A DNA stretch of 64,000 nt from Alloascoidea africana (lineage: Eukaryota > Ascomycota > Alloascoideomycetes > Alloascoideales > Alloascoideaceae): contig JAKTTT010000022.1 in assembly GCA_030581615.1 (NCBI GenBank), forward strand, positions 1 to 64,000, in the 5' to 3' direction. Shown here piece by piece: positions 30,798-40,359 of this stretch. The number at the start of each line of letters is the position of its first letter. Position 1 is the stretch's first letter. The translations under genes were made by a program, and so were the position numbers. Below the pieces are notes generated by a model that did not search any database, was not told where the DNA came from, and saw nothing but the letters and a program-made list of their open reading frames with translations.

Positions 30798-32207
30798 CTA
30801 ATCCTGATCGACTAACCGATCCATGTCGGCGCTGCTGCTCCTTTTCCTTTTCATGCCCAGTCTTTCATCAATGACACATTCAACAACATCATTGATTGTT
30901 CTTGTCTGTAGCAAGAATCGTTCCTCCTGAAACTCGCTAAACTCTCTCAGCGTCTTGTTAAAGTTTTGGGTAATGATGTTGATGGTCTTGATGAACCGAT
31001 CGTTCTGCCTTTGGAAAAGCTCATCGTGGATCCGTGCCAGGTTCGAAAGCAACGTGTTTTGGTTCACCAGAATCTCATCAAGCTTTGCAATAGTGGCTTT
31101 ACCCTGTGAATATACCATCTTCTGGAACGCTGCAGGTCCCATAGGCACAGAAAAGTCAACGCCAGAGTCTGTTATAACATCGGATTCGGTAACAGAATCA
31201 GAACGAGCGCATGAGCCAGCGCTTGCCGAAGCACCTGCCCCTGTGAAATTGTTGTAGATGGGAGTGTGAAGCGTTTCCCGAATTTCATCATGTTCCAGCA
31301 GTTGCTTCTTTGCAGGTGGTGGTATAGCCAGGTAAGAATTCTCACCACTTCCATGTTCTGCCATTGCCATTGCCATTGCCATAGTGGTTTGCATTTGCAT
31401 TGGCAGGATTTCGTCAAAGAGATAGGGAGGAGAACTTGTTTTCAGATCGTGTTCCCGGCCAATAGCACTGCTACCGTTGCCGGAAGAAGCGCTTGTTGAA
31501 TTGCTTCTGTGTGAGGTTTTATTTAGTCTGTTCAATGATTTTGTAGCACGAAGTTCCTGCTTCGCTCTTTCAGTTTCAAGCTTTCTCTGCTTGATGACCT
31601 CGTTGATCCTTGCCAGAAGCTCTGCAACCACAGGGTCCTCATTTGCCTTGTTGTATCTAGAAATGCGGCTACTGCTTCTTCCCTTTGAGGATGCACCGTT
31701 TTTGGTCTTTGTCTTCCCGCTGGATCCTTCTCCACTGTCCTGGTTGATCATCTCGTTGAAATGATCCTGACACAACCGGTAGTACGGTTTGACCGTGACG
31801 TTGTAACCGTGCTCATTGAGCGCTTTCAGAAACTCGTTTGAAAAATGCTCCCAGGTCTTGTTCGTCTCGCCATACCTAGCAGAAAATGGTTCCAGCTCCA
31901 GGACCTTGGTCAAAAAAAGCTGATCAAACTCGGGCTTGAACCTGAACTTTCTCTTCTGCGTGGGCACCGCGCTCGAAGGCGACACGGCGGTGGGGCCGGG
32001 GGCCCGGGCCCGGGGCGAAGTCGAGCTTGCAGAAAGCGAACCAAGAGGCATCTCTGTAAACAGAGAAGCCAGATCTGCCAGAGGAGGGATGGAAAGTTTT
32101 GAAAGATTGCCATACTGGAAGATCGAGGCTGAGGACGCGGTCGAGGAGTCCGAGGCCTCGGACTGCGGCGTCGTGGAGGTGGAACTGGGCTCGTAGACCA
32201 GATGCAT
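30798..32207 (-). CDS. Unknown protein with a SANT/Myb-like domain
   Basis: 469 residues from the first ATG of the frame (32207). Residues 1-95 are Ser/Thr/Pro-rich. About 98-160 form a helical, aromatic block (KPEFDQLFLTKVLELEPFSA, TWEHFSNEF, VKPYYRLCQDHFNEM) with the spacing of a Trp-containing SANT/Myb-like DNA-binding fold. Then a basic Lys/Ser/Arg linker, a predicted coil with many Arg/Glu/Lys, and a C-terminal heptad-like segment (KLDEILVNQNTLLSNLARIH onward) that could oligomerise. The end is basic (KRKR). A DNA-binding regulator is my inference; I do not recognise an ortholog. Met-Ala and Met-Gln repeats occur near residue 280. Confidence 0.75.
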   Translation of the reverse strand: MHLVYEPSSTSTTPQSEASDSSTASSASIFQYGNLSKLSIPPLADLASLFTEMPLGSLSASSTSPRARAPGPTAVSPSSAVPTQKRKFRFKPEFDQLFLTKVLELEPFSARYGETNKTWEHFSNEFLKALNEHGYNVTVKPYYRLCQDHFNEMINQDSGEGSSGKTKTKNGASSKGRSSSRISRYNKANEDPVVAELLARINEVIKQRKLETERAKQELRATKSLNRLNKTSHRSNSTSASSGNGSSAIGREHDLKTSSPPYLFDEILPMQMQTTMAMAMAMAEHGSGENSYLAIPPPAKKQLLEHDEIRETLHTPIYNNFTGAGASASAGSCARSDSVTESDVITDSGVDFSVPMGPAAFQKMVYSQGKATIAKLDEILVNQNTLLSNLARIHDELFQRQNDRFIKTINIITQNFNKTLREFSEFQEERFLLQTRTINDVVECVIDERLGMKRKRSSSADMDRLVDQD

Positions 32208-32355
32208 TGGCAAAACAGTAGCGGGACTGGGAGAAGAGGAAGAAAAAGAAGGTAGCACAATGTTTTATACCGGCCTGGCACATCAGCCACAAATCTTCCC
32301 CATTGGCGTTGACACATCTGCCTGCAGATGGAGGTGCGGGGCCGCGTTCTCTGAC

Positions 32356-32405
32356 ACACCCGTACGCCCGCATGGCGGGGGCGGGGGAACACGCGCGCGC
32401 ACGTG
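32356..32405 (-). promoter_or_regulatory. Rap1-like site with nearby CACGTG
   Basis: ACACCCGTACGCC at 32356-32368 matches the yeast Rap1 consensus at 12 of 13 positions; a CACGTG lies at 32400-32405. It sits about 150 bp upstream of the SANT-like gene and downstream of the polyol dehydrogenase stop. Binding factor inferred from consensus only. Confidence 0.4.
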
Positions 32406-32571
32406 CCGTTGGCTGTCCGGAAAAGGCAACCGTGAGTCAGATGAGTCATCCGCGGCTACACCTTCCCCAGGAAAGAAGGTGCCTGGCAGCTCCTGGCAGC
32501 TCCCCGGAATTCCGCCCCGTGTCTACTCCGGGCTCCATGTTCAATCCTCACTAGACGTCCAATTAAACCTA

Positions 32572-33747
32572 CTAGAACTCAATTGCAACCTTAACCACCA
32601 GCTCTCCGCTGCCTCCCTGGCCGCTCGCGATCTCAAACCCTTCCGCAACAGCTTCTACTCCCCGAACTCTATGTGTCACTATCGCACCAATGCCCTTGTC
32701 CCCAATTACTCGGTTCAGAGCTCCGCTCGCCAGAAGCTTCACAGACCGTTCGTAAACGTTTGCATACCTGAACACTCCCTTGAGATCAACCTCCCTCAAT
32801 GCAGCCGCCGCCAAGTGTAGAGTCGTTATGGGAACGCCCATCCCGATCAGCATCACAGACCCACCAGGCTGTGTGGCATAGATACACGTTTGGATAGAAG
32901 TTGGGAATCCAGTGCACTCAAAGCTCACGCTCACGCCGTCCTCCTCGCCAATTTCGCCAAGAATCTCTTCTGCTGCTTGCCTTGTCGATTTAAGCCAATC
33001 CTCATTACCCTCTGGAGTTATTCCAGGCTTCCGAACAAGGAACCCCTTATCGGCAAATCCATTCTCAATGGCAAAATCCAGCTTGGACTGCACAATATCT
33101 GCGATGATCACTTTTGAGGCTCCGTTGACTCGCGCAACAGCTGATGTTAACAACCCAACTGCTCCTGCTCCAAACACAAGCACAGTGTCTCCAGCCTTGA
33201 TCCCTGAGCGATCCGTAGCATGCATCCCAACCGCTAACGGTTCGACAAGCGCTCCTTCCAAGTAACTAACCGTCTCGGGAAGCTTCACACACCATCTAGC
33301 AGGGTGGTTAATAACCGTTTGCAAAGTTCCTTGCGCGTGTGGGAACAGTTTGGCAGATGACCGAAACTGAACTTGCTTGCACAGGTTATATCTTCCAGAT
33401 TTGCATATCCTACACTTTAAACATGCAACCCCAACCTCTAATGCGACTTTGTCCCCAACTTTGAAGCCCTCAACCTGGCTGCCAACAGCGACAATCTGCC
33501 CTGCTGACTCATGGCCCAACGTTAATGGCTCTCTAACGGCAAAATCGCCATTTCGAAATTGATGGTAGTAATGCAGATCAGACCCACAAATCGTCGTCGC
33601 GTGCACTTCCACTTGGACCTCTTCTTCAGCGGGCTTCCCCACGCTGCGTTCCTTCACCTGTAAATCATGAATCCCACACAGACTGGACGCAAGCGCCCGG
33701 ACTACCGTGGCAGCGTTCTTCTCTGGGTTTGCAACTGAACCAGGCAT
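32572..33747 (-). CDS. Zinc-dependent polyol (sorbitol/xylitol) dehydrogenase
   Basis: 391 residues, medium-chain dehydrogenase/reductase. Catalytic zinc ligands are visible as Cys54 in TICGSDLHYY and His79-Glu80 in GHESAG; the structural zinc loop has Cys109, 112, 115 and 123 (CLKCRICKSGRYNLC). The nucleotide-binding motif GAGAVGLL and the acidic residue in KVIIADI favour NAD. Other family marks are WCVKLPETVSYLEGALVEPL and FECTGFP. It resembles fungal sorbitol and xylitol dehydrogenases, oxidising polyols to ketoses in the cytosol. Exact substrate cannot be told. It is divergent from the Sgt2-like gene with 243 bp between the starts. Confidence 0.9.
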   Translation of the reverse strand: MPGSVANPEKNAATVVRALASSLCGIHDLQVKERSVGKPAEEEVQVEVHATTICGSDLHYYHQFRNGDFAVREPLTLGHESAGQIVAVGSQVEGFKVGDKVALEVGVACLKCRICKSGRYNLCKQVQFRSSAKLFPHAQGTLQTVINHPARWCVKLPETVSYLEGALVEPLAVGMHATDRSGIKAGDTVLVFGAGAVGLLTSAVARVNGASKVIIADIVQSKLDFAIENGFADKGFLVRKPGITPEGNEDWLKSTRQAAEEILGEIGEEDGVSVSFECTGFPTSIQTCIYATQPGGSVMLIGMGVPITTLHLAAAALREVDLKGVFRYANVYERSVKLLASGALNRVIGDKGIGAIVTHRVRGVEAVAEGFEIASGQGGSGELVVKVAIEF

Positions 33748-33899
33748 GGCTGTATACAGCGAAAAGAATGAATCACTATCACAGCCGGAGAAATTGCAGT
33801 CTTTTTATACTCTGCATTTTCGGCCAAGCGCTTGCCAATATTTGTTTCCGGAGCGTGGGGGACAAAATCTGGACGTGGGGGAGATGCCCATCCCGGGGT

Positions 33900-33927
33900 C
33901 ACGTGGATGGCACGGGTGCACGGGTGT
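33900..33927 (+). promoter_or_regulatory. CACGTG plus GGGTGCACGGGTGT element upstream of the Sgt2-like gene
   Basis: GTCACGTGG (core 33900-33905) is followed 8 bp later by GGGTGCACGGGTGT (33914-33927), 63 bp before the start codon at 33991. The same 14-mer occurs upstream of PKC1 and the Rtg3-like gene. Its complement ACACCCGTGCACC differs from the Rap1 consensus at one position. Confidence 0.6.
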
Positions 33928-33990
33928 CTGGACTCAGATCTGGAATCGCCACAAACTTTGCTTGACAATTTGCATTTGCATCTCGGTGAA

Positions 33991-35559
33991 ATGTCACAAT
34001 CTGAGCTGGTGCTTGCAATAGCCGACTATCTGAATGGCTGTGTCCTCTATAACCGGGTCCCTTTTGACCGTTCAGAGGGAATTCAGTTTGTCGTCAGCCG
34101 TTTGGCCGACATGTTTGACATTCCTCAAGACCAAATAGATAGCCCTGAAAGGACTGCTTCGGTGGACCCTTTCCGATTAGAAGTCGCCTTCCGCCGATTG
34201 GAAGATACGCGGAACATTACAACACCTAGTTTAACCGAATCTCAGACTCAAGCTCTGTTGGGAGAAGGAGGAGAAACTGGTGATTATCTCAATGCTGGTA
34301 ATATAAACATGCATCAGAAGCAGTTTGCCTTAGCAGTTACAAACTATACTCTGGCAATAGCCCTGAACCCTGAAGAGGCGAGATCTTTTAACAATAGGGC
34401 CGCTGCTTACGCGGCTCTAGGAGACTTTAAGAGTGCCGAAATTGATGCAAAGAAGGCAACGACTCTCGATGAGAACTATCCCCAGGCATGGGGTAGGTTG
34501 GCCTATATGCAGTTCAAATTGAACGATCTGGAAGGCGCCGAAAACTCCTATAGCAAGGCTGTTACCATATGTTCGCAAATACTAGAGGATGAATCCTATC
34601 AACAAGACAAGACCTCCATTCGGGTTCTCCTAAAACAAATGAAGGTTGGCTTTGACGGAACTAAAAGAGCTCGAAATAACCCCTCTCAAGGTGCAAATAA
34701 TGCAGGCTCAACCTTCACACAACCAGGAAATGGAATTGAGTTGCCACATTTTGTGCAACAGATTGACAGCTATTTTCAGAATCATTTTTCTGGCCAAAAC
34801 AATGGGAATGCAAATGGCAATGCCGCAGATCAACAGCAAGCGAACGCTACTGTAAACCTGATGACAGAGATTCAAAATTTTGCTCAGCAGTTTACTAACC
34901 CATCAACGGTACACAATGATAATGGAGCAAATGCTAATCCCAGTGGAAATAACAACAACGCGGGTCAGAATCAAAACCAAAATGAGACGCAAACGCAAAC
35001 GCAAACGCAAACGCAAACGCAAACGCAAACGCAAACGCAGACACAGACACAGACACAAACCCCCCAAGATGAAAGCAGTGCTGGGACACAGCACGTGGAG
35101 AACACCAACCGTTCCAACGTTCCCACCAATGACTACCCTGAAGTTGCTTCTTCTGCTGAAGGATCTATTAACCAAGATGATCCTGATACCATGGACATCG
35201 ATGACCTTGAGCCACCCCGAGCTCAAACTACCCATCAATCTGAAACTCAGCAAACCCAGGAGCAGAGTACTGATACGACTCCAAATCCAAATCGGCTTCA
35301 CAATGTTATTTTGGACGGAGTAGATTCACTACTGAGGAATGTGTTTGCAAATGAGAGAACAAATGTACATTCCCAAGTTCATGCTATAAACACACCAGAA
35401 TCTCCTGCCAACATTGCATCAGTGATCACAAACTCGTTCCGGTCAATACTCGATACGGTGGCGGAGCAGCAGTCTCGACCACGGCAGCAGCAGCAAGCTA
35501 GACAAAATACAAATACATCTGGTAATGATTTTTCTATTCCTGAAGAGGACCTTGATTGA
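33991..35559 (+). CDS. Sgt2/SGTA-like TPR co-chaperone
   Basis: 522 residues. The N-terminus (LAIADYLNGCVLYNRVPFDR, VSRLADMFDI) resembles the homodimerisation domain of Sgt2, and three TPR motifs follow at about 105-210 (NMHQKQFALAVTNYTLAI, EEARSFNNRAAAYAALGDF, AWGRLAYMQFKLNDLEGAE). Sgt2 hands tail-anchored proteins to the Get pathway and binds Hsp70/Hsp90 tails. The rest is unusual: an Asn/Gln-rich stretch, a Gln-Thr repeat at about 332-356, and a C-terminal helical part instead of the Met-rich NP-repeat region of classic Sgt2. Hence I call it Sgt2-like, possibly a diverged paralog. The start at 33991 was chosen because the Sgt2-like part begins there. Confidence 0.75.
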   Translation: MSQSELVLAIADYLNGCVLYNRVPFDRSEGIQFVVSRLADMFDIPQDQIDSPERTASVDPFRLEVAFRRLEDTRNITTPSLTESQTQALLGEGGETGDYLNAGNINMHQKQFALAVTNYTLAIALNPEEARSFNNRAAAYAALGDFKSAEIDAKKATTLDENYPQAWGRLAYMQFKLNDLEGAENSYSKAVTICSQILEDESYQQDKTSIRVLLKQMKVGFDGTKRARNNPSQGANNAGSTFTQPGNGIELPHFVQQIDSYFQNHFSGQNNGNANGNAADQQQANATVNLMTEIQNFAQQFTNPSTVHNDNGANANPSGNNNNAGQNQNQNETQTQTQTQTQTQTQTQTQTQTQTQTPQDESSAGTQHVENTNRSNVPTNDYPEVASSAEGSINQDDPDTMDIDDLEPPRAQTTHQSETQQTQEQSTDTTPNPNRLHNVILDGVDSLLRNVFANERTNVHSQVHAINTPESPANIASVITNSFRSILDTVAEQQSRPRQQQQARQNTNTSGNDFSIPEEDLD

Positions 35560-36467
35560 TATAGCATCCTTTTTTACGTCTGTTCTTTGTATGGTAAGTA
35601 AGGTTTTGTTTTTTCAAGTTTGAATTTTTGGACCTCAATGATGATTTACCAAAAATCTGCAATTCTGAGTTCGTTTTCTTGTAATGCCGAGCCTTCTCTT
35701 ATTCTATCTAGAACTATCCCTTGGTTTCGATCAAGGTGAATACTAGACTGGTTTAGAGGAGAATCTCTCCGTTATTTGGGAACGAATCATGCGGATAAGA
35801 ATATCACAAATTCACAAATATCTGAGTCCTGAAGCACAATTTTTCTATCAAATAAGCGTCAATTTAATATTATTCCAAGACTAACACACAAACAATAGGA
35901 ATCTTGTCGTTCCCTGGTGCAACGATAAATTTGATTTCTTCTCATGCCTAAACCATTATTTTGGTTCTCAACTTTTTTACAGCGTATCCGTCTTTGCAGT
36001 AATGATAAAAGGGTTTATATGACCGTAAGCGAGATCACAGCTAAATCTCGTGGGGTGTGTCATTCGTAGTAAGAGTACTAAGCTCTCTAAGCTCATCACT
36101 TTAGAATGATTTAAATTGCAAGTTTCTTGCTTGCAATAATTGCACATATTACTTTTAAAACAGGGTCTTATGAATATTAGAGCCATGCTAAACTTATAAA
36201 GTTCGATTAAAGAATACTATTCACATACGACTTGGACATGAGAACAAGAAAGACCAATAAAAAAACAATTAATTATGTGTATTGCAATGACAAGAAACCA
36301 AACTCAATCAATCAACAAATCGCCAAAGGTAGTTTTCTTTTCCTTTTTCTTTTTTTTCAAAACACCAAAAATACAAGTCTTTTCCATTGTGATGATAATA
36401 ACGAATATATAAAACAGTTGGCATTTACTGTCCTTCTCCTCTTTGCTTCTATTCTCTCTGGAAAAGT
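35560..36467. other. Convergent intergenic region, AT-rich
   Basis: 3' flanks of the Sgt2-like gene and PKC1, 908 bp, with no supported gene or RNA. Confidence 0.5.
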
Positions 36468-38109
36468 CTAAACTATATCATCCCTCATATAGGAAAAGCC
36501 CCTAAACTTCTCCTGCATCTCTGCTGTTAATGTGGTTGTAACAGGAGTCAACTTGGGAACCTCACTCGTAAACTCTTGGTCAAAATGGCTAATATCGTTT
36601 GCGTACTCTACTTTTGGTCGATATGGAGGAGCCACTCTTCGCGCCAACATATCATCAAAGTTCACATTCCGGAAATATGGGTGCTCCATAATCTCTTCGG
36701 CATCTCTTGGGCCCGATCCAATCCGCTTCTCAGGGTCTCGTGTGAGAAGTGCCTGCAAGATGGAGACAGAGTCGCGATGCATATGGATGGGATAAAGTGG
36801 TTCATCAGACAGAATTGAATCAAATATCTCATCTTCATCCTCACCCTTGAAAGGAGATTGACCTAGCAGCATCTGATAAAGAAGAACACCAAAGGCCCAC
36901 CAATCAACGGCTTTTCCATACCCTTGCTCTTTCAAAATCTCCGGGGCCATAAACTCTGGTGTTCCACAAAACGTTCCGGTTGTCTTGCCATACCACATCT
37001 CCTCTTTACACAAACCATAATCCGCAATCTTTATATGGCCATCTGTTGTCAACAGAATGTTGTCGAGCTTCAAGTCTCTGTAAATGACACCATTTGAGTG
37101 GAAATACTTGAGTGCGAGCAAGACCTCTACTGCGTAGTATTGAGCCCGGCGTGGTGAGAACCGTTCTTGTTGAATGTGCCACATCAAGTCACCACCGCTA
37201 ACATACTCCATGACAAAGTATATTCTATTTTCCGTTTGGAAACAGCAGTAAAGGCTAAGCAAAAATGGATGCTGCTCCTGATTTGCAATCAAAAATACCC
37301 GCTTCTCAGACTTGGTGCTGCCAACCTCATCGTTTTCAATAATAAAGTCCTTTTTCAAAACCTTGATCGCATACAGTCTTTTTGTATGTCTTGACTCTGC
37401 AAGCATTACTTTACCAAAGTTACCCTTACCTAAAACTGCCAAAAACTGGAAATCATCAAGACCAATCTTCTTTCTCGCGTGAGACCTATGTCTTCCATGA
37501 CCTCTTCTCCTTGGTGAGGGTGTTCCGTTAGAGTCTACATTTGGTGCTGTGACCGTTTGTGTTGTGGGGCTCTGCTGAGGGATTGCACTTGTTGGAGTAG
37601 TCACTGGAGTCAACTGTGTCATATTATCACCGGTCAGAGGCTTGCTCGTTTGCGGTTCATGTTGTTCAGGACCAGGACCCATATCGGGCTGTGGGAGCGC
37701 ATGATGTTCTTCATGTGGTTGTTGTTTTTGACCAGGGTAGATCGGTCTGGAAGGAGAAGGCTGTGCAGAATTATCATGTTGGTAATGAGGTTGTGAAATG
37801 GAATGGGTAGGGGAATGCTCTGATTTGCGAGGAGATTGTTGTTGATATTGTTGATAGTTCTTGGACGGGGAAGAAGGGGGTGGACGTCTACCTTGAGCAT
37901 ACGGCACAGGCTTGACGGGTTCAACATACTGTCCCCTTCTTTGAGCAGTAGGTAGCTGGCTCTCATATGTCTCAGTAGGAGGTAGTGGTGGTTCGTCCTG
38001 AGAAGCGCCATAACCACCAGAAGGATAGACTTGCTGAAACTTGTTTTGATTTTCATACCTGTCATTCAAACTCAGATCTTGAACAGGCAAATCTAAAGGT
38101 TTTTGTGCT

Positions 38110-38144
<35 letters not shown>

Positions 38145-40257
38145 TTGAGCTTGAGCTTGAGCCTGGGCACGAGCTTGGGCTTCAGCTTGAGCTTGGGCTT
38201 GAGCACGGGCTTGAGCCTGAGCCTGAGCCTGAGCTTGAACGTGTGTTTGGGTTTGAATCCTATGTGCCTGGTTCTGCTGTTTTGCGGTCTTGATCGTGGT
38301 CAAAATTGTACTTGCCATCTTCATGTCCATCCCTCCGCAAAAATCAGGCACCAAATGAGCACAATCAACATGACACATTGTTCCACACTCAGTGCATCGT
38401 CTGACATTCTTTTTTCCCCATGGAAGCAAATATCCACAATGGCAACACCAATTTGTGCCCTTGTTGTTGTAAGGCTCAAACCTATGTGGAATGCGATGGT
38501 TCAGTTTCTCTTCGTCGGGGTCAATGTCGGAGCTGGATCTCGCAATACACTTTGTAACCACGTTTTGGTGACATTTTTTGTGGCATACGAACCTGCAGTC
38601 CATACACTGATAACCATTGGATCGGAGAAATTCACCACAGACCGCACAGCATAGAATATTGTAAAACTGTTTTTGTACAAATCTATGGCCATGCTGCTGA
38701 ACAACCTCTTCGTTCTTCATGCGAATAGCACCATGACGATCTAGACCGCCCAAACCACCATCCTTACGGCGTTTCTCTGGAGCCACGCTCTTTGTGAAAC
38801 CCATAGAAAGCTGGATTCTTCCAGCAGGTTCCATAACAAACCATTCCTTGTTGAAAGCTCTGTTACTGGTGTTGGATCCATTATTAGCTCCGCCAGGAGG
38901 TTGACCAGCACCAGTTGCTCCCCCGGCACCCAGTGGCTGAGAACCGGTCGGGCCATACATTTCCACTCCACCCGAAGAGCCCGATTTGTTCTTCATAGTA
39001 TCGGCACTGACCCATCCTGCATTGCCAAACTCTTGCTTAAACTTTTGCATTCTAATCTCGCCTGCTAAATCCGAAAGCAGGATCCAAGCCATTGCCACGG
39101 GCACCAAATGATCCCCGATCTTGTTGTAGACAGTCAATTCGACTTCGTTTCCCTTTTCGATGGACAAATTAAACTCTTCATTCCATCGATCGTAGCGAGT
39201 GGGCTTTGTCTTTGCCCTTTGCTGGTCATCAATTTTCACCATGATGATGGATTCGGGACTTCGGGAGAACATGGGCGATGCGACGTGGTCCACATCTTTG
39301 ATTGCGTGGATCACAAGAGTAAATGTACCAGAGAGAGGACGCCGACGGCCTTTTAAAGTGGTGATGCCATCTGTTTCTTTTGAAATGTCATCATCGTAAT
39401 TGATGTAAATGTCTTGGTAGCGTTTAAGAGCCTTTTTCAGGAGCTGGATCTTTTGATTGCTTTCTACCATGCCACCCTGGGCGGCAGAGCTGCTCTGTCT
39501 GTCGCCATCGATCTGGTACAACTTTGAAATTTTTTCGTTTGCCTCCTTATACTGTTTTTCGACGGCGAGCTTGAATTCCAGCTGTTGAAGCATGTACTGG
39601 ATTTTTTGGCCCAAAGAGGGACACTCATACTTGATCAGATCTGGAACAGGGGGGGTAGATGAGAGTGTTAGGGGGATGTGTGTGTGATGGATCTTGGCAT
39701 AAATGAGGAGGGCAAAAACAAATACAAATACAAACCTAATCCAGAGTAGCTTGTTTGTCTAACGTTTGTAGCAGAGGAACTCGCTAATAATAACAAAAAT
39801 GGTAATAAGAACAATAAATAGTCAGTCAGTGAGATTTCGCGAGCAGGGATTAGCCACTAGCCAGCCCCTACTAACCCTCCCCACGGCAAGAAAACACAGA
39901 TCCTGTCAGTTGTTCACCAGCACGACAGGGGAGGATCAGAAAATGGAAAAAAAGGGGGTATAGAGCCTAGCAGGAGCAAGCTACAAACGTACCACTATTT
40001 GCCGTGTAGTCCGGGATCAGGGTCGATCCGGTTGTCGAGAGACGCTTCTTCTTGACCTTGAGGTCCTGGAGCGACTGCTGGAAGTAGTCAATGTTCTTGT
40101 TTGCCTCGAGGATGCTGGCAGCACAGCGCTCCTTAATTGCCGGGTTCGTGGTGCTCTGGCTAAGGTTGCGGGCGCCAATGGCAATGTTCTTCTCGCGTTC
40201 GATCTTGCGGTAGATGTCCTGGATGACAGGGTCATTGTCCAGCGAGTCGTCGTCCAT
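36468..40257 (-). CDS. PKC1: Protein kinase C, Pkc1
   Basis: Exon 39993-40257 and exon 36468-39640 (352-bp intron, donor GTACGT, acceptor TTCCAG) give 1,145 residues, close to yeast Pkc1 (1,151). The join restores LIKYECPSLGQKIQYMLQQL, the second Rho-binding HR1 repeat; the first HR1 is in exon 1. Then a C2-like domain (about 140-270), two C1 zinc fingers (about 400-530, HRFVQKQFYNILCCAVC and HRFEPYNNKGTNWCCHCG), a long Gln/Pro-rich linker with a Gln-Ala repeat, the AGC kinase domain (glycine loop GKGNFGKV near 825, YRDLKLDN near 942, GTFCGTPEFMAPE) and the tail motif FRGFSY. Pkc1 is the Rho1 effector atop the cell-wall integrity MAPK cascade. The promoter is only 102 bp, bounded by the NTO1 stop. 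Confidence 0.97.
38106..38240 (-). repeat. Gln-Ala coding repeat inside PKC1
   Basis: A degenerate hexanucleotide array (units such as GAGCCT and GAGCTT on the plus strand) encodes about 20 Gln-Ala pairs with occasional Arg/Glu changes, between the C1 domains and the kinase domain. Both Ala and Gln codons vary, so selection on the peptide or old slippage is likely. Confidence 0.9.
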
Positions 40258-40320
40258 GGCTGCTTGCTACCTGGCGTTGTTGTTGTTTGTTGTGGTGGTG
40301 AGGACTCGGCAAGGCATGGA

Positions 40321-40358
40321 CGGGTGCACGGGTGTTCCCGCGGTCCCGTGCTCACGTG
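40321..40358 (-). promoter_or_regulatory. GGGTGCACGGGTGT element plus CACGTG upstream of PKC1
   Basis: The plus strand reads CGGGTGCACGGGTGT at 40321-40335, 63 bp before the PKC1 start codon, with a CACGTG at 40353-40358. All of it lies within the 102-bp gap between the NTO1 stop and the PKC1 start. Confidence 0.6.
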
Positions 40359-40359
40359 C

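Noticed and set aside
31910-32449. Minus-strand frame rich in Arg and Pro upstream of the SANT-like gene
   Set aside because: Overlaps the coding region in another frame and reads as GC-rich promoter; no domain.
33832-33990. Upstream extension of the Sgt2-like frame
   Set aside because: The frame is open but this stretch holds the promoter motifs and does not resemble the Sgt2 N-terminus, which begins at 33991.
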